6,041 nucleotides of DNA from Candidatus Collierbacteria bacterium CG_4_9_14_3_um_filter_43_16 (GTDB lineage: Bacteria; Patescibacteriota; Microgenomatia; UBA1400; MFAQ01). This document shows, one piece after another, positions 1 to 5,890 of the stretch. Position 1 is the first letter of the stretch, and each line of letters begins with the position of its first letter. The notes under the pieces are model-generated. The model worked only from the letters and a program-made list of their open reading frames with translations. It did no database searches and had not been told where the DNA came from. The position numbers and the translations under genes are program-made. The stretch covers positions 1 to 6,041 of the forward strand of contig PFUC01000002.1 of assembly GCA_002789895.1 (NCBI GenBank), in the 5' to 3' direction.

Positions 1-872
1 CGTTTGAAAATGATTTCTTGAGCATCTCGAAGCTTGATGATGGGAAACTTCTCGGACATTAAGGGAATAGTAGCGTTGAAAAGAGCCAGTTCTTGGGAAC
101 AACGTTCATTTACTTCTTTGAAAATATATCTCACCACAGATTCTTCCATGTCCAAAACTTCATCGACAGATTCAATAAAGTTGAACTCGGCATCTAAACT
201 AACTACCTCAGTGAGATGTCTGGTAGTGGCCGATGGTTCGGCCCGGAAAATATGATTGACACTAAAAACTCTTTCGAAAGCGGTGGTCAGAAGCGATTTA
301 TAAAGTTGAGGGCTCTGGGAAAGGTAAGCTTCGTGGTCAAAATATTTTACCTTGAAAACTTCGGAGCCACCTTCGGGAACGGCATTGATGATGGAAGGCG
401 CTTGAAATTCAAGAAAGTCTTTTTCAATAAGAGCTCTTCTGAAAGCGTCAATGACTACAGCCTGAATTTTGAAAATGGCTTGAATTTTCGGATGTCGAAA
501 AGATAAAGAACGATAATCGAGAAGGGTGGGTAGCTCGACTTCTAAGGTCTCCTTGCTCATATCGATCGGGAGCTCGGCCGAGTGAGACAGAACCGTAAGG
601 TTGAGAGCTTCGATTTCGACGGTGCCGGTAGCCAGATCGGGATTGATCATTTTTTCTGGTCTGGCCTTGACCAGGCCTTCGAGACTAACAACATCTTCCG
701 GCTTCAGCGCACTCAACATTTCACCAGTGCCGACAATTTGAATTACTCCGGTGCGATCTCGAAGATCGATGAAGACAATTTTGCTGTGATCACGCTTGGT
801 ATTGACCCAACCCTTGAGGGTTACCGTCTCGCCAATTTTACTGATAGTATCTCGGATGAGGGTTCTTTCCAT
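1..872 (-). CDS. aspS: Archaeal-type (probably non-discriminating) aspartyl-tRNA synthetase, C-terminus off the window
   Basis: This gene encodes a class II synthetase that charges tRNA with aspartate in the cytoplasm. I translated it by hand from the ATG at 872; 290 codons are open to the left edge, against about 430-440 in the archaeal-type family, so about a third is missing. Residues 1-100 form the OB-fold anticodon-binding domain, with GWVNTKRDH at 21-29 and IDLRDRTG at 35-42. The catalytic core follows, with PEGGSEVF (166-173), QSPQLYKS (186-193) and motif 2, FRAEPSATTRH (209-219), then SLDAEF (225-230). The short form without the bacterial GAD insertion and these motifs mark the archaeal/eukaryotic type. 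His29 and Pro78 match the pair I recall from non-discriminating enzymes such as Deinococcus AspRS2, which also make Asp-tRNA(Asn) for GatCAB amidation. The start is fixed by the family N-terminus and by a TATAAT 7 nt upstream. There is no ribosome-binding site. Confidence 0.93.
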   Translation of the reverse strand, partial: MERTLIRDTISKIGETVTLKGWVNTKRDHSKIVFIDLRDRTGVIQIVGTGEMLSALKPEDVVSLEGLVKARPEKMINPDLATGTVEIEALNLTVLSHSAELPIDMSKETLEVELPTLLDYRSLSFRHPKIQAIFKIQAVVIDAFRRALIEKDFLEFQAPSIINAVPEGGSEVFKVKYFDHEAYLSQSPQLYKSLLTTAFERVFSVNHIFRAEPSATTRHLTEVVSLDAEFNFIESVDEVLDMEESVVRYIFKEVNERCSQELALFNATIPLMSEKFPIIKLRDAQEIIFK

Positions 873-1917
873 GGGGATAATTATAACTGAGATTGCCACA
901 GCTCGTACCCTCTTCGGGGTATCTATGGAAGTCGAGATTCGCAATGACAGTGGTGGGGTGAGATCGATTGCGGCTCACCTCGATTCATTTAAAAAAGCCG
1001 GGGTTGAGTTTAAATATGTCGATGGGTTTGTAAAATTCACAGCGCCGAAAAAAACAGATAAATCTTGCGATATTTGGCAACTGGGGGCATCGGTAACGGC
1101 GACGAAAAACCTCTTTATGTATGCGGCCGGTAGCGGATCCGATTTTGTAATTACCGATGCGGCCTGTGAACCACATGTAAATAAACTATTGAGAATGTTA
1201 CAAACGATGGGAGCAGAAGTCGAGGGGATTGGATCTAACAAAGTAACTATTTATGGAAATAAAAAATTGAAAGGGGCTACCTTTGAGCCGGGTCCGGACT
1301 TTGTGGATGTGGCCGGATTGATGGTGGCCGCGGCGGTAACGGATGGAAAGATTCGCATAAAAGGGGCCAATGTCCCCGAGGTGGTAAACGGCATGATCAA
1401 TTGGTTTGAACTTTTTAATGTCAAAATAGAAAAAGAGGGAAAAGATTTGATTGTTAGTAGGAATGGGGAATTGACGATAGATACAGTGAATTCCGGGGTG
1501 CCTTTGGCGGCTCCGGGACTGCCAAAACTTTCCCCAGGGCCTTGGCCTGGTTTCCCGGTAGATGCCATACCGGTGATGGCTGTACTGGCTAGTAAAACCA
1601 AAGGGAGGCTTCTCCTGAAAAACTGGATGTATGAGTCTGGACTGGAGTTTGTCCGGGAACTGAACGCCATGGGCGCCGATATCTTTGTGTCCGACCCGGA
1701 GCGAGTAATCGTGACCGGACCGGTAAATTTTAAAGGTGGGGTGATTGTGACTCCAAATGTAATTCAAGCCTGCAAGGCCATCTTTATCGCGGCTCTTTGT
1801 GACCCGGTGGTGACGGAGATACATGGGGTGGATATTTTACGCAGAAGATATCCCAACGTCTTTGAAACCTATACTAGTTTGGGAGCGATAATTGAAAGAG
1901 TCGATGATTTAAGATAA
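871..1917 (+). CDS. murA: N-terminally truncated MurA-like protein (UDP-GlcNAc 1-carboxyvinyltransferase family)
   Basis: MurA transfers enolpyruvate to UDP-GlcNAc, the first committed step of peptidoglycan synthesis. This copy has 348 residues from the ATG at 871 (330 from 925), against about 420 usual. Hand alignment to E. coli MurA begins only near residue 100-120: GGVRSIAAHLDSF (28-40) matches the region after the catalytic Cys115 loop, and the CxIG part of that loop is absent. Later motifs are clear: DAACEP (96-101), PDFVDVAG (142-149), FPVD (228-231, the Asp305 site) and RRRYPNV (324-330, Arg397 site). Lys22 and Cys115 are missing, and the Arg331 and Arg371 sites read Gly and Gln. Upstream sequence is antisense to aspS, so no N-terminus is encoded there. 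ATG 871 is chosen because GAGGG (858-862) lies 8 nt before it and weak similarity (ART-LFG) extends before 925. It may be a decaying gene or a repurposed paralogue. The family is certain; activity is doubtful. Confidence 0.8.
   Translation: MGIIITEIATARTLFGVSMEVEIRNDSGGVRSIAAHLDSFKKAGVEFKYVDGFVKFTAPKKTDKSCDIWQLGASVTATKNLFMYAAGSGSDFVITDAACEPHVNKLLRMLQTMGAEVEGIGSNKVTIYGNKKLKGATFEPGPDFVDVAGLMVAAAVTDGKIRIKGANVPEVVNGMINWFELFNVKIEKEGKDLIVSRNGELTIDTVNSGVPLAAPGLPKLSPGPWPGFPVDAIPVMAVLASKTKGRLLLKNWMYESGLEFVRELNAMGADIFVSDPERVIVTGPVNFKGGVIVTPNVIQACKAIFIAALCDPVVTEIHGVDILRRRYPNVFETYTSLGAIIERVDDLR
880..885 (-). promoter_or_regulatory. -10 box of aspS, leaderless type
   Basis: A perfect TATAAT reads leftwards and is followed by TATCCCC and then the ATG at 872. 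A start of transcription 6-8 nt after the box would fall on or next to the ATG, so the mRNA would have no leader. No good -35 hexamer is visible 16-18 bp upstream. The box lies inside the divergent murA-like reading frame if that gene starts at 871. Confidence 0.6.
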
Positions 1918-1920
1918 AAT
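1892..1920 (+). promoter_or_regulatory. Sigma70-type promoter for ddl, inside the end of the murA-like gene
   Basis: TTGAAA (1892-1897) and TAAAAT (1915-1920) are separated by exactly 17 bp, each matching the consensus at 5 of 6 positions. The -10 box contains the stop codon of the upstream gene. Transcription would start near 1927, giving a leader of about 16 nt before the GTG at 1943. A second TATAAA at 1927-1932 lies 10 nt before the GTG and could give a still shorter leader. This would let ddl be expressed without the truncated murA-like gene. Confidence 0.5.
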
Positions 1921-1942
1921 AAAATTTATAAATCCAAAAAAA

Positions 1943-3079
1943 GTGATGGTGGTATACGGAGGAGTGAGCCCAGAGCATGACGTGGCCGTGGTGACGGCTT
2001 GGCAGGTGATGCATGCGCTGAAAAAAGCGGGGTTTGAGGTGATGCCGGTCTATATCAGTAAGGGTGGAAGTTGGTATCTGGGGGATGATAAGTTTCTCGA
2101 CTCTAAGTCGTATCAAAATAATAAGAAGCTTCTCGGTGGAGCAAAAGAAATTATTCTATCACCCGAAACGGAGCGAGGAGTGTTGCAAAAAGGTTTTTGG
2201 AACTTTGGGATGACGGAGAATCAGCCCGATGTAATTTTCCCCGTAGTTCACGGGCGAGGAGGAGAAGATGGGACTCTTCAAGGACTGTTTGAAATGTCGG
2301 GGATCCCCTATGTGGGCTGTGGGGTAACGGCCAGTGCTGTAAAAATAGATAAGTATTTAGCTAAGATAATTGCAAAGTCCGTGGGGATTGAGGTACTGCC
2401 AGATAGGTTGGTAATAAAAGGAGAAAAAATGATGGCGGTGGAAAGAAAGGAAATTAAATATCCGGTGATGGTGAAACCCGTGGGATTGGGATCGAGTATA
2501 GGTTTGTCTCGAGTTGAGAAAGAAAAAGGTCTTGAAGATGCCCTTGAAGTGGCGTTTTGCTATGACAGAAGGGTGATAATTGAAGAGGCATTGAATGACT
2601 TTGTGGAAGTAAATATTTCGATCATGGGAAATGGGCCTTATGAGGTATCGATGACAGAGCACACTGTGGCTAGCAGTCAGGTGCTATCTTTTTCTGATAA
2701 GTATGAGGGTCAAGTAAAACAAAAGGGGATGGCTGGAGCTAAAAGACTCATCCCCGCCGATGTGAAGCCAGAAATAATTAAGAGAATTGAAGAATATGCT
2801 AAAGACTATTTCCGAGCTATTGGGGGAAAAGGGATTGCCAGAATTGATTTTATGGTTTCAAAGACAGACCAAATTTACTTTAACGAAATAAATACCATGC
2901 CGGGGTCGCTCGCCTTTTATCTCTGGGCGGCGAGTGGGGTGAGCTTTGAAGAACTGGTAACGAGATTAGTTAACTTTGCCCTAGAGGAAAAGGAAAGCAA
3001 GAAAGATTTGATAAACACTTTTGAAAGTAATATTCTAGCCGGATTGGCGAATATGGGACTTAAGGGAGGGAAGGTTTGA
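1943..3079 (+). CDS. ddl: D-alanine--D-alanine ligase
   Basis: This cytoplasmic ATP-grasp enzyme joins two D-alanines to make the dipeptide that MurF adds to the cell-wall precursor. The 378 residues are close to the family length. Visible motifs in order: GGVSPEH (6-12, with the substrate-binding Glu11), HGRGGEDGTLQG (103-114), VMVKP (176-180) with the ATP-binding Lys178, GSSIG (183-187), EEAL (214-217), DKY with Tyr254 on the omega loop, ARIDF (299-303, with Arg300 and Asp302) and NEINTMPG (314-321, the Mg-binding Glu315 and Asn317). The end of the active site reads GSLAFYLW instead of the usual Ser-rich GFT/MT stretch, so strict D-Ala rather than another second substrate is inferred. The GTG start comes just before the first strand and costs a few residues compared with relatives. 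Upstream in-frame codons to the stop at 1910 contain no standard start, only ATA at 1919 and 1928. No Shine-Dalgarno is present. The gene lies 25 bp after the murA-like gene. Confidence 0.92.
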   Translation: MMVVYGGVSPEHDVAVVTAWQVMHALKKAGFEVMPVYISKGGSWYLGDDKFLDSKSYQNNKKLLGGAKEIILSPETERGVLQKGFWNFGMTENQPDVIFPVVHGRGGEDGTLQGLFEMSGIPYVGCGVTASAVKIDKYLAKIIAKSVGIEVLPDRLVIKGEKMMAVERKEIKYPVMVKPVGLGSSIGLSRVEKEKGLEDALEVAFCYDRRVIIEEALNDFVEVNISIMGNGPYEVSMTEHTVASSQVLSFSDKYEGQVKQKGMAGAKRLIPADVKPEIIKRIEEYAKDYFRAIGGKGIARIDFMVSKTDQIYFNEINTMPGSLAFYLWAASGVSFEELVTRLVNFALEEKESKKDLINTFESNILAGLANMGLKGGKV

Positions 3080-3092
3080 TTTTGAAAAATAG

Positions 3093-3101
3093 TGATAAAC
3101 T
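3093..3101 (+). promoter_or_regulatory. Extended -10 element of the toxin-antitoxin pair
   Basis: TGA followed by TAAACT (3096-3101) fits an extended -10 element (TGn plus a 4-of-6 hexamer). The ATG at 3108 lies 6 nt after the box, so transcription would start at the start codon itself. The short inverted repeat AACT-AG-AGTT (3098-3107) sits between box and ATG. It could be a site for autoregulation by the antitoxin, but four-base arms are easily chance. No -35 at a proper distance was found. Confidence 0.35.
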
Positions 3102-3107
3102 AGAGTT

Positions 3108-3290
3108 ATGACAAGAAGTAAGGATCTAAAAACTGAAAAAATGGATCTTCCAACAGTTAAGGTTGATAGAAAGTTTGATTTAAAAGAGTTTTTGAAACTG
3201 GCTAGAAAGGTCAAGGCAATTACTGACAAAGAAAGGAAAGAGGGATTCTTGATAGATGAACACCTTGGAACTTCCAGGTTCAGTTACTAG
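3108..3290 (+). CDS. Small hypothetical protein, putative antitoxin of a PIN-toxin pair
   Basis: I do not recognise the 60-residue protein by sequence. It is strongly charged: a basic N-terminal third (about residues 1-25) is followed by a likely helix, FDLKEFLKLARKVKAI (23-38), and a tail ending in DEHLGTSRFSY (50-60). Function is inferred from context. It is the first gene of a two-gene unit, its last 35 bp overlap the start of a PIN-domain gene, and that order and size are normal for type II antitoxins whose tail wraps around the toxin. I see no clear AbrB, RHH or Phd DNA-binding motif. It starts 28 bp after ddl with an extended -10 directly before the ATG and no ribosome-binding site. Like its partner it is visibly more AT-rich than the cell-wall genes, which suggests separate acquisition. 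Confidence 0.65.
   Translation: MTRSKDLKTEKMDLPTVKVDRKFDLKEFLKLARKVKAITDKERKEGFLIDEHLGTSRFSY
3240..3244 (+). promoter_or_regulatory. Ribosome-binding site of the PIN-domain gene
   Basis: GAGGG inside a purine-rich run ends 11 nt before the ATG at 3256 and lies within the antitoxin coding sequence. It supports that start over later ones and suggests the toxin is translated internally, possibly coupled to the antitoxin. The spacing is at the long end of normal. Confidence 0.4.
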
Positions 3291-3753
3291 CATCCTTGTA
3301 GATACTTGTTTTTTGGTTGACTCAAAGGAGTTTCCGGAAGTTTTTGGTGATTTTACAAGACAAATTAAGGAAAGAGGTGTAGCAACATACAGTATTGAAT
3401 TTGTAAAGATTGAATATATTAGGTCCAGAACTGAAAGTGAAATTAAAACAAAACTGGAATACTTTAATAAAATTGTTGAAAGCGTTTTGCCTATTGAGAG
3501 AAAGTTAGCAGAAGAGAATCTTAAACTTGAAAACAAAGATCACCTGATCGTAAACCACCTCAAGTCTTACGGAATGGATTTGGATGGAGTTTCTTTGGCC
3601 GATTTATATCTGGGAATGTGTCTGAACCAATATAAAAATTTGTATTTGTTGACAGCAAATCATAAGGATTTTTCAATATACAAAAGAGAATTTGTTTTAC
3701 CATTTGAAACAAGAAGAAGTGTAAAAAGCTATGCTTTATACAAAGCATCTTAG
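3256..3753 (+). CDS. PIN-domain protein, probable VapC-like ribonuclease toxin
   Basis: PIN domains are small Mg-dependent endoribonucleases; VapC toxins use them to cut tRNA, rRNA or mRNA and stop growth. The 165 residues are slightly longer than a typical VapC (about 130-145). Acidic sites in order: Asp16 in ILVDTCFLVD (13-22), Glu48 or Glu53 in the helix after ATYS, Asp116 in SLADLYLG (113-120), and the closing strand LLTANHKDF (131-139). The last resembles the common TRNxxDF form, with Asn135 and Asp138. A charged helical insert (about 55-95) explains the extra length. The start follows GAGGG at 3240. The gene overlaps the upstream small gene by 35 bp, and its TAG interlocks with the TAA of the opposing murF-like gene over 4 bp. 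GC is low: my hand counts give 16/60 at 3361-3420 and 17/60 at 3601-3660. The PIN assignment is firm; the toxin role is inferred from the pairing. Confidence 0.82.
   Translation: MNTLELPGSVTSILVDTCFLVDSKEFPEVFGDFTRQIKERGVATYSIEFVKIEYIRSRTESEIKTKLEYFNKIVESVLPIERKLAEENLKLENKDHLIVNHLKSYGMDLDGVSLADLYLGMCLNQYKNLYLLTANHKDFSIYKREFVLPFETRRSVKSYALYKAS
3723..3748 (-). terminator. Possible intrinsic terminator of the hydrolase-murF operon
   Basis: ATGCTTT (3731-3737) and AAAGCAT (3742-3748) form a perfect 7-bp stem with a 4-nt loop. Read on the minus strand it begins just after the murF-like stop and is followed by AGC and five T residues (3727-3723). The stem is AT-rich and the T run is short and broken, so it would be weak. 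It is embedded in the last codons of the PIN gene on the other strand and has no T run for plus-strand transcripts. Confidence 0.4.
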
Positions 3754-5129
3754 AACATGTCGGGGAGGTCGTTTTCCAAGAGGATCCAATCGTAGTCTTT
3801 GGAGAGCTTTTCGATAAGGGGCCAGAGGTTGGTGGAGTTGGGGATGAAGGTAACGGGTCTTTTGAGGCCCTGTTCGAGACTAAGAGTACGGATTGACTTG
3901 CCCACGAGGATGAACTTGTCAAAAACGCCAGCGGCAAGTTTGCCGATTCTTCGGTGAACTTCGATGGTTCTAATACCTAGCTCGACAATGCCGGGAGTAA
4001 TGAGAACCTTCTTCCCCTTAAGTTTGGAGAGATCGCTAATCAAAGTGGTAAAGCCTTCTTCGTTACTGGAGAAAGCGTTGTCTATTAAATTGGCTTTATT
4101 TATTTTCTTTAACTCCAGACGATGTGGTGACGAAGTGATTTTCCCGACTTGCTTATAAATGACTTCTTCCGGAACGTTCATGAGTAAAGCCATGGAGATA
4201 GCGGCAACTAGATTGTAAAGATTACTGGTGCCGAAAAGGGTGGTAGAAAAAATATAATTTTGATTCCTGTAAGTAAGGGTAAAGTTTAAGCCATCGGCTG
4301 ACAGGGTGTGTTTGCGGACGAAAAAATCGGCTTGGGGATTTAGGAGAGAATAGGTTTGGGTGTCTCGGTATTGGGGGAGGGTAATGCGGGTCGCTATAGG
4401 AGGATTATCGAGATTAACTAACGCATGGCTTGGCTTGACGGCGTCAATAAGTTCGAACTTGGCTTGGATGATATTCTCGATAGATTTGAAGCGTTCCAGG
4501 TGCTGACTGCCGATGGCAGTGAGGATAGCATAATCCGGGGGCATCATCCGACAGATTTCTTTGATTTCCCCTCTCACATAGGCGCCCATTTCACAGATAA
4601 AAATTTTGGTTTTGGAGAGAAGTTCCAAATCGACGACTTTGGCGATGCCAAAGACGGTGTTGTAGCTCTCAGGAGTTTTCAGAGTTTCTTGCCAGCCACT
4701 AAGAATGGTGAAGAGAAAGTCCTTGACTGAGGTTTTGCCGAAAGACCCTGTGATACCAATGACAGTAAGGTCCGGATTACCCAGAACTTCTTTTCTAATG
4801 CGACGAATGGTTCTCTGGCGATTGATCTTTTCATAGGGAATAATCAACAAGGTAGCTACAAAGAGATAAATAAATGGTTCAAGGATAAAAACAAGAAGAG
4901 AAACTGGGGCGACAAGGTAGAATCTAGAAAATATAGAAAAAGCCAGGAGAAGACCGAATATTAAGTAGGATAGTTTGAGCAAGCCCTTTATTTTTTTGGT
5001 AATAACCAGGGGCTTTTTGGAAGAAATGGAGAAGGTTAACGGATGTCTCACCCACCAAGTAAGAAAGCGGATGATAGAGTAACCTTCCTGCTGGAGAACG
5101 GTAAGCTGTGTCTTTAGCGAATTAAACAT
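3750..5129 (-). CDS. murF: Membrane-anchored MurF-like Mur ligase
   Basis: MurF joins D-Ala-D-Ala to UDP-MurNAc-tripeptide using ATP. The 459 residues contain the Mur ligase core: P-loop GITGSFGKTS (125-134), ESYNT (154-158), EMGAYVRGEI (180-189), the GSQHLERF signature (207-214), the candidate carbamylated Lys224 in QAKFE, NLDNP (239-243), PHRLE (335-339) and IDNAFSSNEE (349-358). The C-terminal domain has TPGIVELG (378-385) and the closing LLENDLPD (450-457). The normal N-terminal UDP-MurNAc-tripeptide-binding domain is absent. In its place are a basic amphipathic stretch containing LQQEGYSIIRFLTWW (12-26), two likely membrane helices (about 51-70 and 72-98) and a basic linker (101-112), so the ligase should face the cytoplasm at the inner membrane. 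It is the second gene of a minus-strand operon, its ATG overlapping the hydrolase stop by 8 bp (ATGTTTAA), which suggests coupled translation. Mur ligase is certain; the exact substrate is inferred. Confidence 0.88.
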   Translation of the reverse strand: MFNSLKTQLTVLQQEGYSIIRFLTWWVRHPLTFSISSKKPLVITKKIKGLLKLSYLIFGLLLAFSIFSRFYLVAPVSLLVFILEPFIYLFVATLLIIPYEKINRQRTIRRIRKEVLGNPDLTVIGITGSFGKTSVKDFLFTILSGWQETLKTPESYNTVFGIAKVVDLELLSKTKIFICEMGAYVRGEIKEICRMMPPDYAILTAIGSQHLERFKSIENIIQAKFELIDAVKPSHALVNLDNPPIATRITLPQYRDTQTYSLLNPQADFFVRKHTLSADGLNFTLTYRNQNYIFSTTLFGTSNLYNLVAAISMALLMNVPEEVIYKQVGKITSSPHRLELKKINKANLIDNAFSSNEEGFTTLISDLSKLKGKKVLITPGIVELGIRTIEVHRRIGKLAAGVFDKFILVGKSIRTLSLEQGLKRPVTFIPNSTNLWPLIEKLSKDYDWILLENDLPDMF

Positions 5130-5877
5130 ATCTCTTGGCGATTATTTGATTGATTATGTCGGCGAGCTTTTGGAGATGATAGAAATGGATAAGATGATTA
5201 GCTCCATAGACGATATAGAGATGACTATCATGAATGTTTTCAGCCAAATATTTACCCATATTGGGAATGACGAAGTCTTCACTGCCCCAGATAATGTCGG
5301 TGGGAACTCTTACCTCACCTAGGTATGATTTGAGATTGTAAACGACGATTTTACCAAGAACTTTCTTTTGGTATTCGTTTGAATTACTATAATCCTTTGG
5401 AGTGTACCAGCCCAGGAATTTTTCAAAACTACTGTTAGGGAGAAGCACAAAAATTGGTTTGATAATTTTGGCTAACTTTATCTTTGCTTGAGCAAACTTA
5501 CTTCTTTCACGAATGGCGGCAGGGGCAATGAGAACAATTGAGTTTGGATCCTCGGGGTACTTGAGAGCATAGTCTAGAGTGATCTGACCACCAAATGAAT
5601 GACCGGCAAGAATAAAGTTCTTGAGATTGAGTTTTTGGGTAAAATTTCTCACAAAATTGGTGTATTCTGGTACATCCGGCTTGTCCGGGAGTGGGCCGGT
5701 AGAGCCGAAACCGGGAAGGTCGACGAGGATGATTCTGACCTTTGGGGTAAGGAGCTTTGTAAGTGGCACCCAGTAAGAAATAGATGAGCCCCAACCATGT
5801 AGTATTACGAGAGTATTCGTTTGTTTCGGGTTGATTATTTCGTAATTTGTCAGAACGCCATTGACCACAGTTTGCAT
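5122..5877 (-). CDS. Alpha/beta hydrolase, substrate unknown
   Basis: This is a soluble serine hydrolase of the alpha/beta fold with no signal peptide or membrane helix. From the ATG at 5877 it has 251 residues: the oxyanion motif LHGWGSS (26-32), VDLPGFGST (52-60), nucleophile elbow GHSFGG (92-97) with Ser94, Asp201 in WGSEDFVIP (197-205) and His228 in GANHLIH (225-231). The full triad is present, and a cap region lies at about 122-185. A longer frame begins at 5928, but 5877 is preferred because TATAAT lies 7 nt before it and the family N-terminus (about 20 residues before the first strand motif) fits it. It overlaps the downstream murF-like gene by 8 bp. The pairing suggests a cell-envelope task, for example on a peptide, ester or lipid, but nothing in the sequence names a substrate. 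Confidence 0.87.
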   Translation of the reverse strand: MQTVVNGVLTNYEIINPKQTNTLVILHGWGSSISYWVPLTKLLTPKVRIILVDLPGFGSTGPLPDKPDVPEYTNFVRNFTQKLNLKNFILAGHSFGGQITLDYALKYPEDPNSIVLIAPAAIRERSKFAQAKIKLAKIIKPIFVLLPNSSFEKFLGWYTPKDYSNSNEYQKKVLGKIVVYNLKSYLGEVRVPTDIIWGSEDFVIPNMGKYLAENIHDSHLYIVYGANHLIHFYHLQKLADIINQIIAKRYV

Positions 5878-5884
5878 CCAGGTA

Positions 5885-5890
5885 ATTATA
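5885..5890 (-). promoter_or_regulatory. -10 box of the hydrolase-murF operon, leaderless type
   Basis: A perfect TATAAT reads leftwards, followed by TACCTGG and the ATG at 5877. The 7-nt distance is identical to that at aspS, so transcription should start on or next to the start codon. No convincing -35 is seen 16-18 bp upstream. The box lies within the alternative longer frame from 5928, which argues against that longer start. Confidence 0.6.

Noticed and set aside
796..870. Longer N-terminal extension of the murA-like gene from an ATG at 796
   Set aside because: These 25 codons are antisense to the conserved AspRS N-terminus and do not resemble MurA, so they do not restore the missing domain.
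34..890. Plus-strand open frames across the left end
   Set aside because: They are shadows of the minus-strand aspS frame, whose motifs are unmistakable; aspS has no stop in the window because it is cut by the left edge.
1198..1824. 208-residue open frame antisense to the murA-like gene
   Set aside because: Its product is rich in His, Arg and Pro with no recognisable motif. It mirrors the codon pattern of the sense gene. The same holds for the other antisense frames over ddl, murF and the hydrolase.
1919..1942. Non-standard ATA start giving Ddl a longer N-terminus
   Set aside because: The encoded residues before GTG 1943 would suit the family, but ATA starts are very rare and nothing else supports one here.
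3134..3163. Inverted AACTG ... CAGTT within the small upstream gene as an operator
   Set aside because: Five-base arms 18 bp apart in AT-rich coding DNA are expected by chance, and the position is downstream of the start codon.
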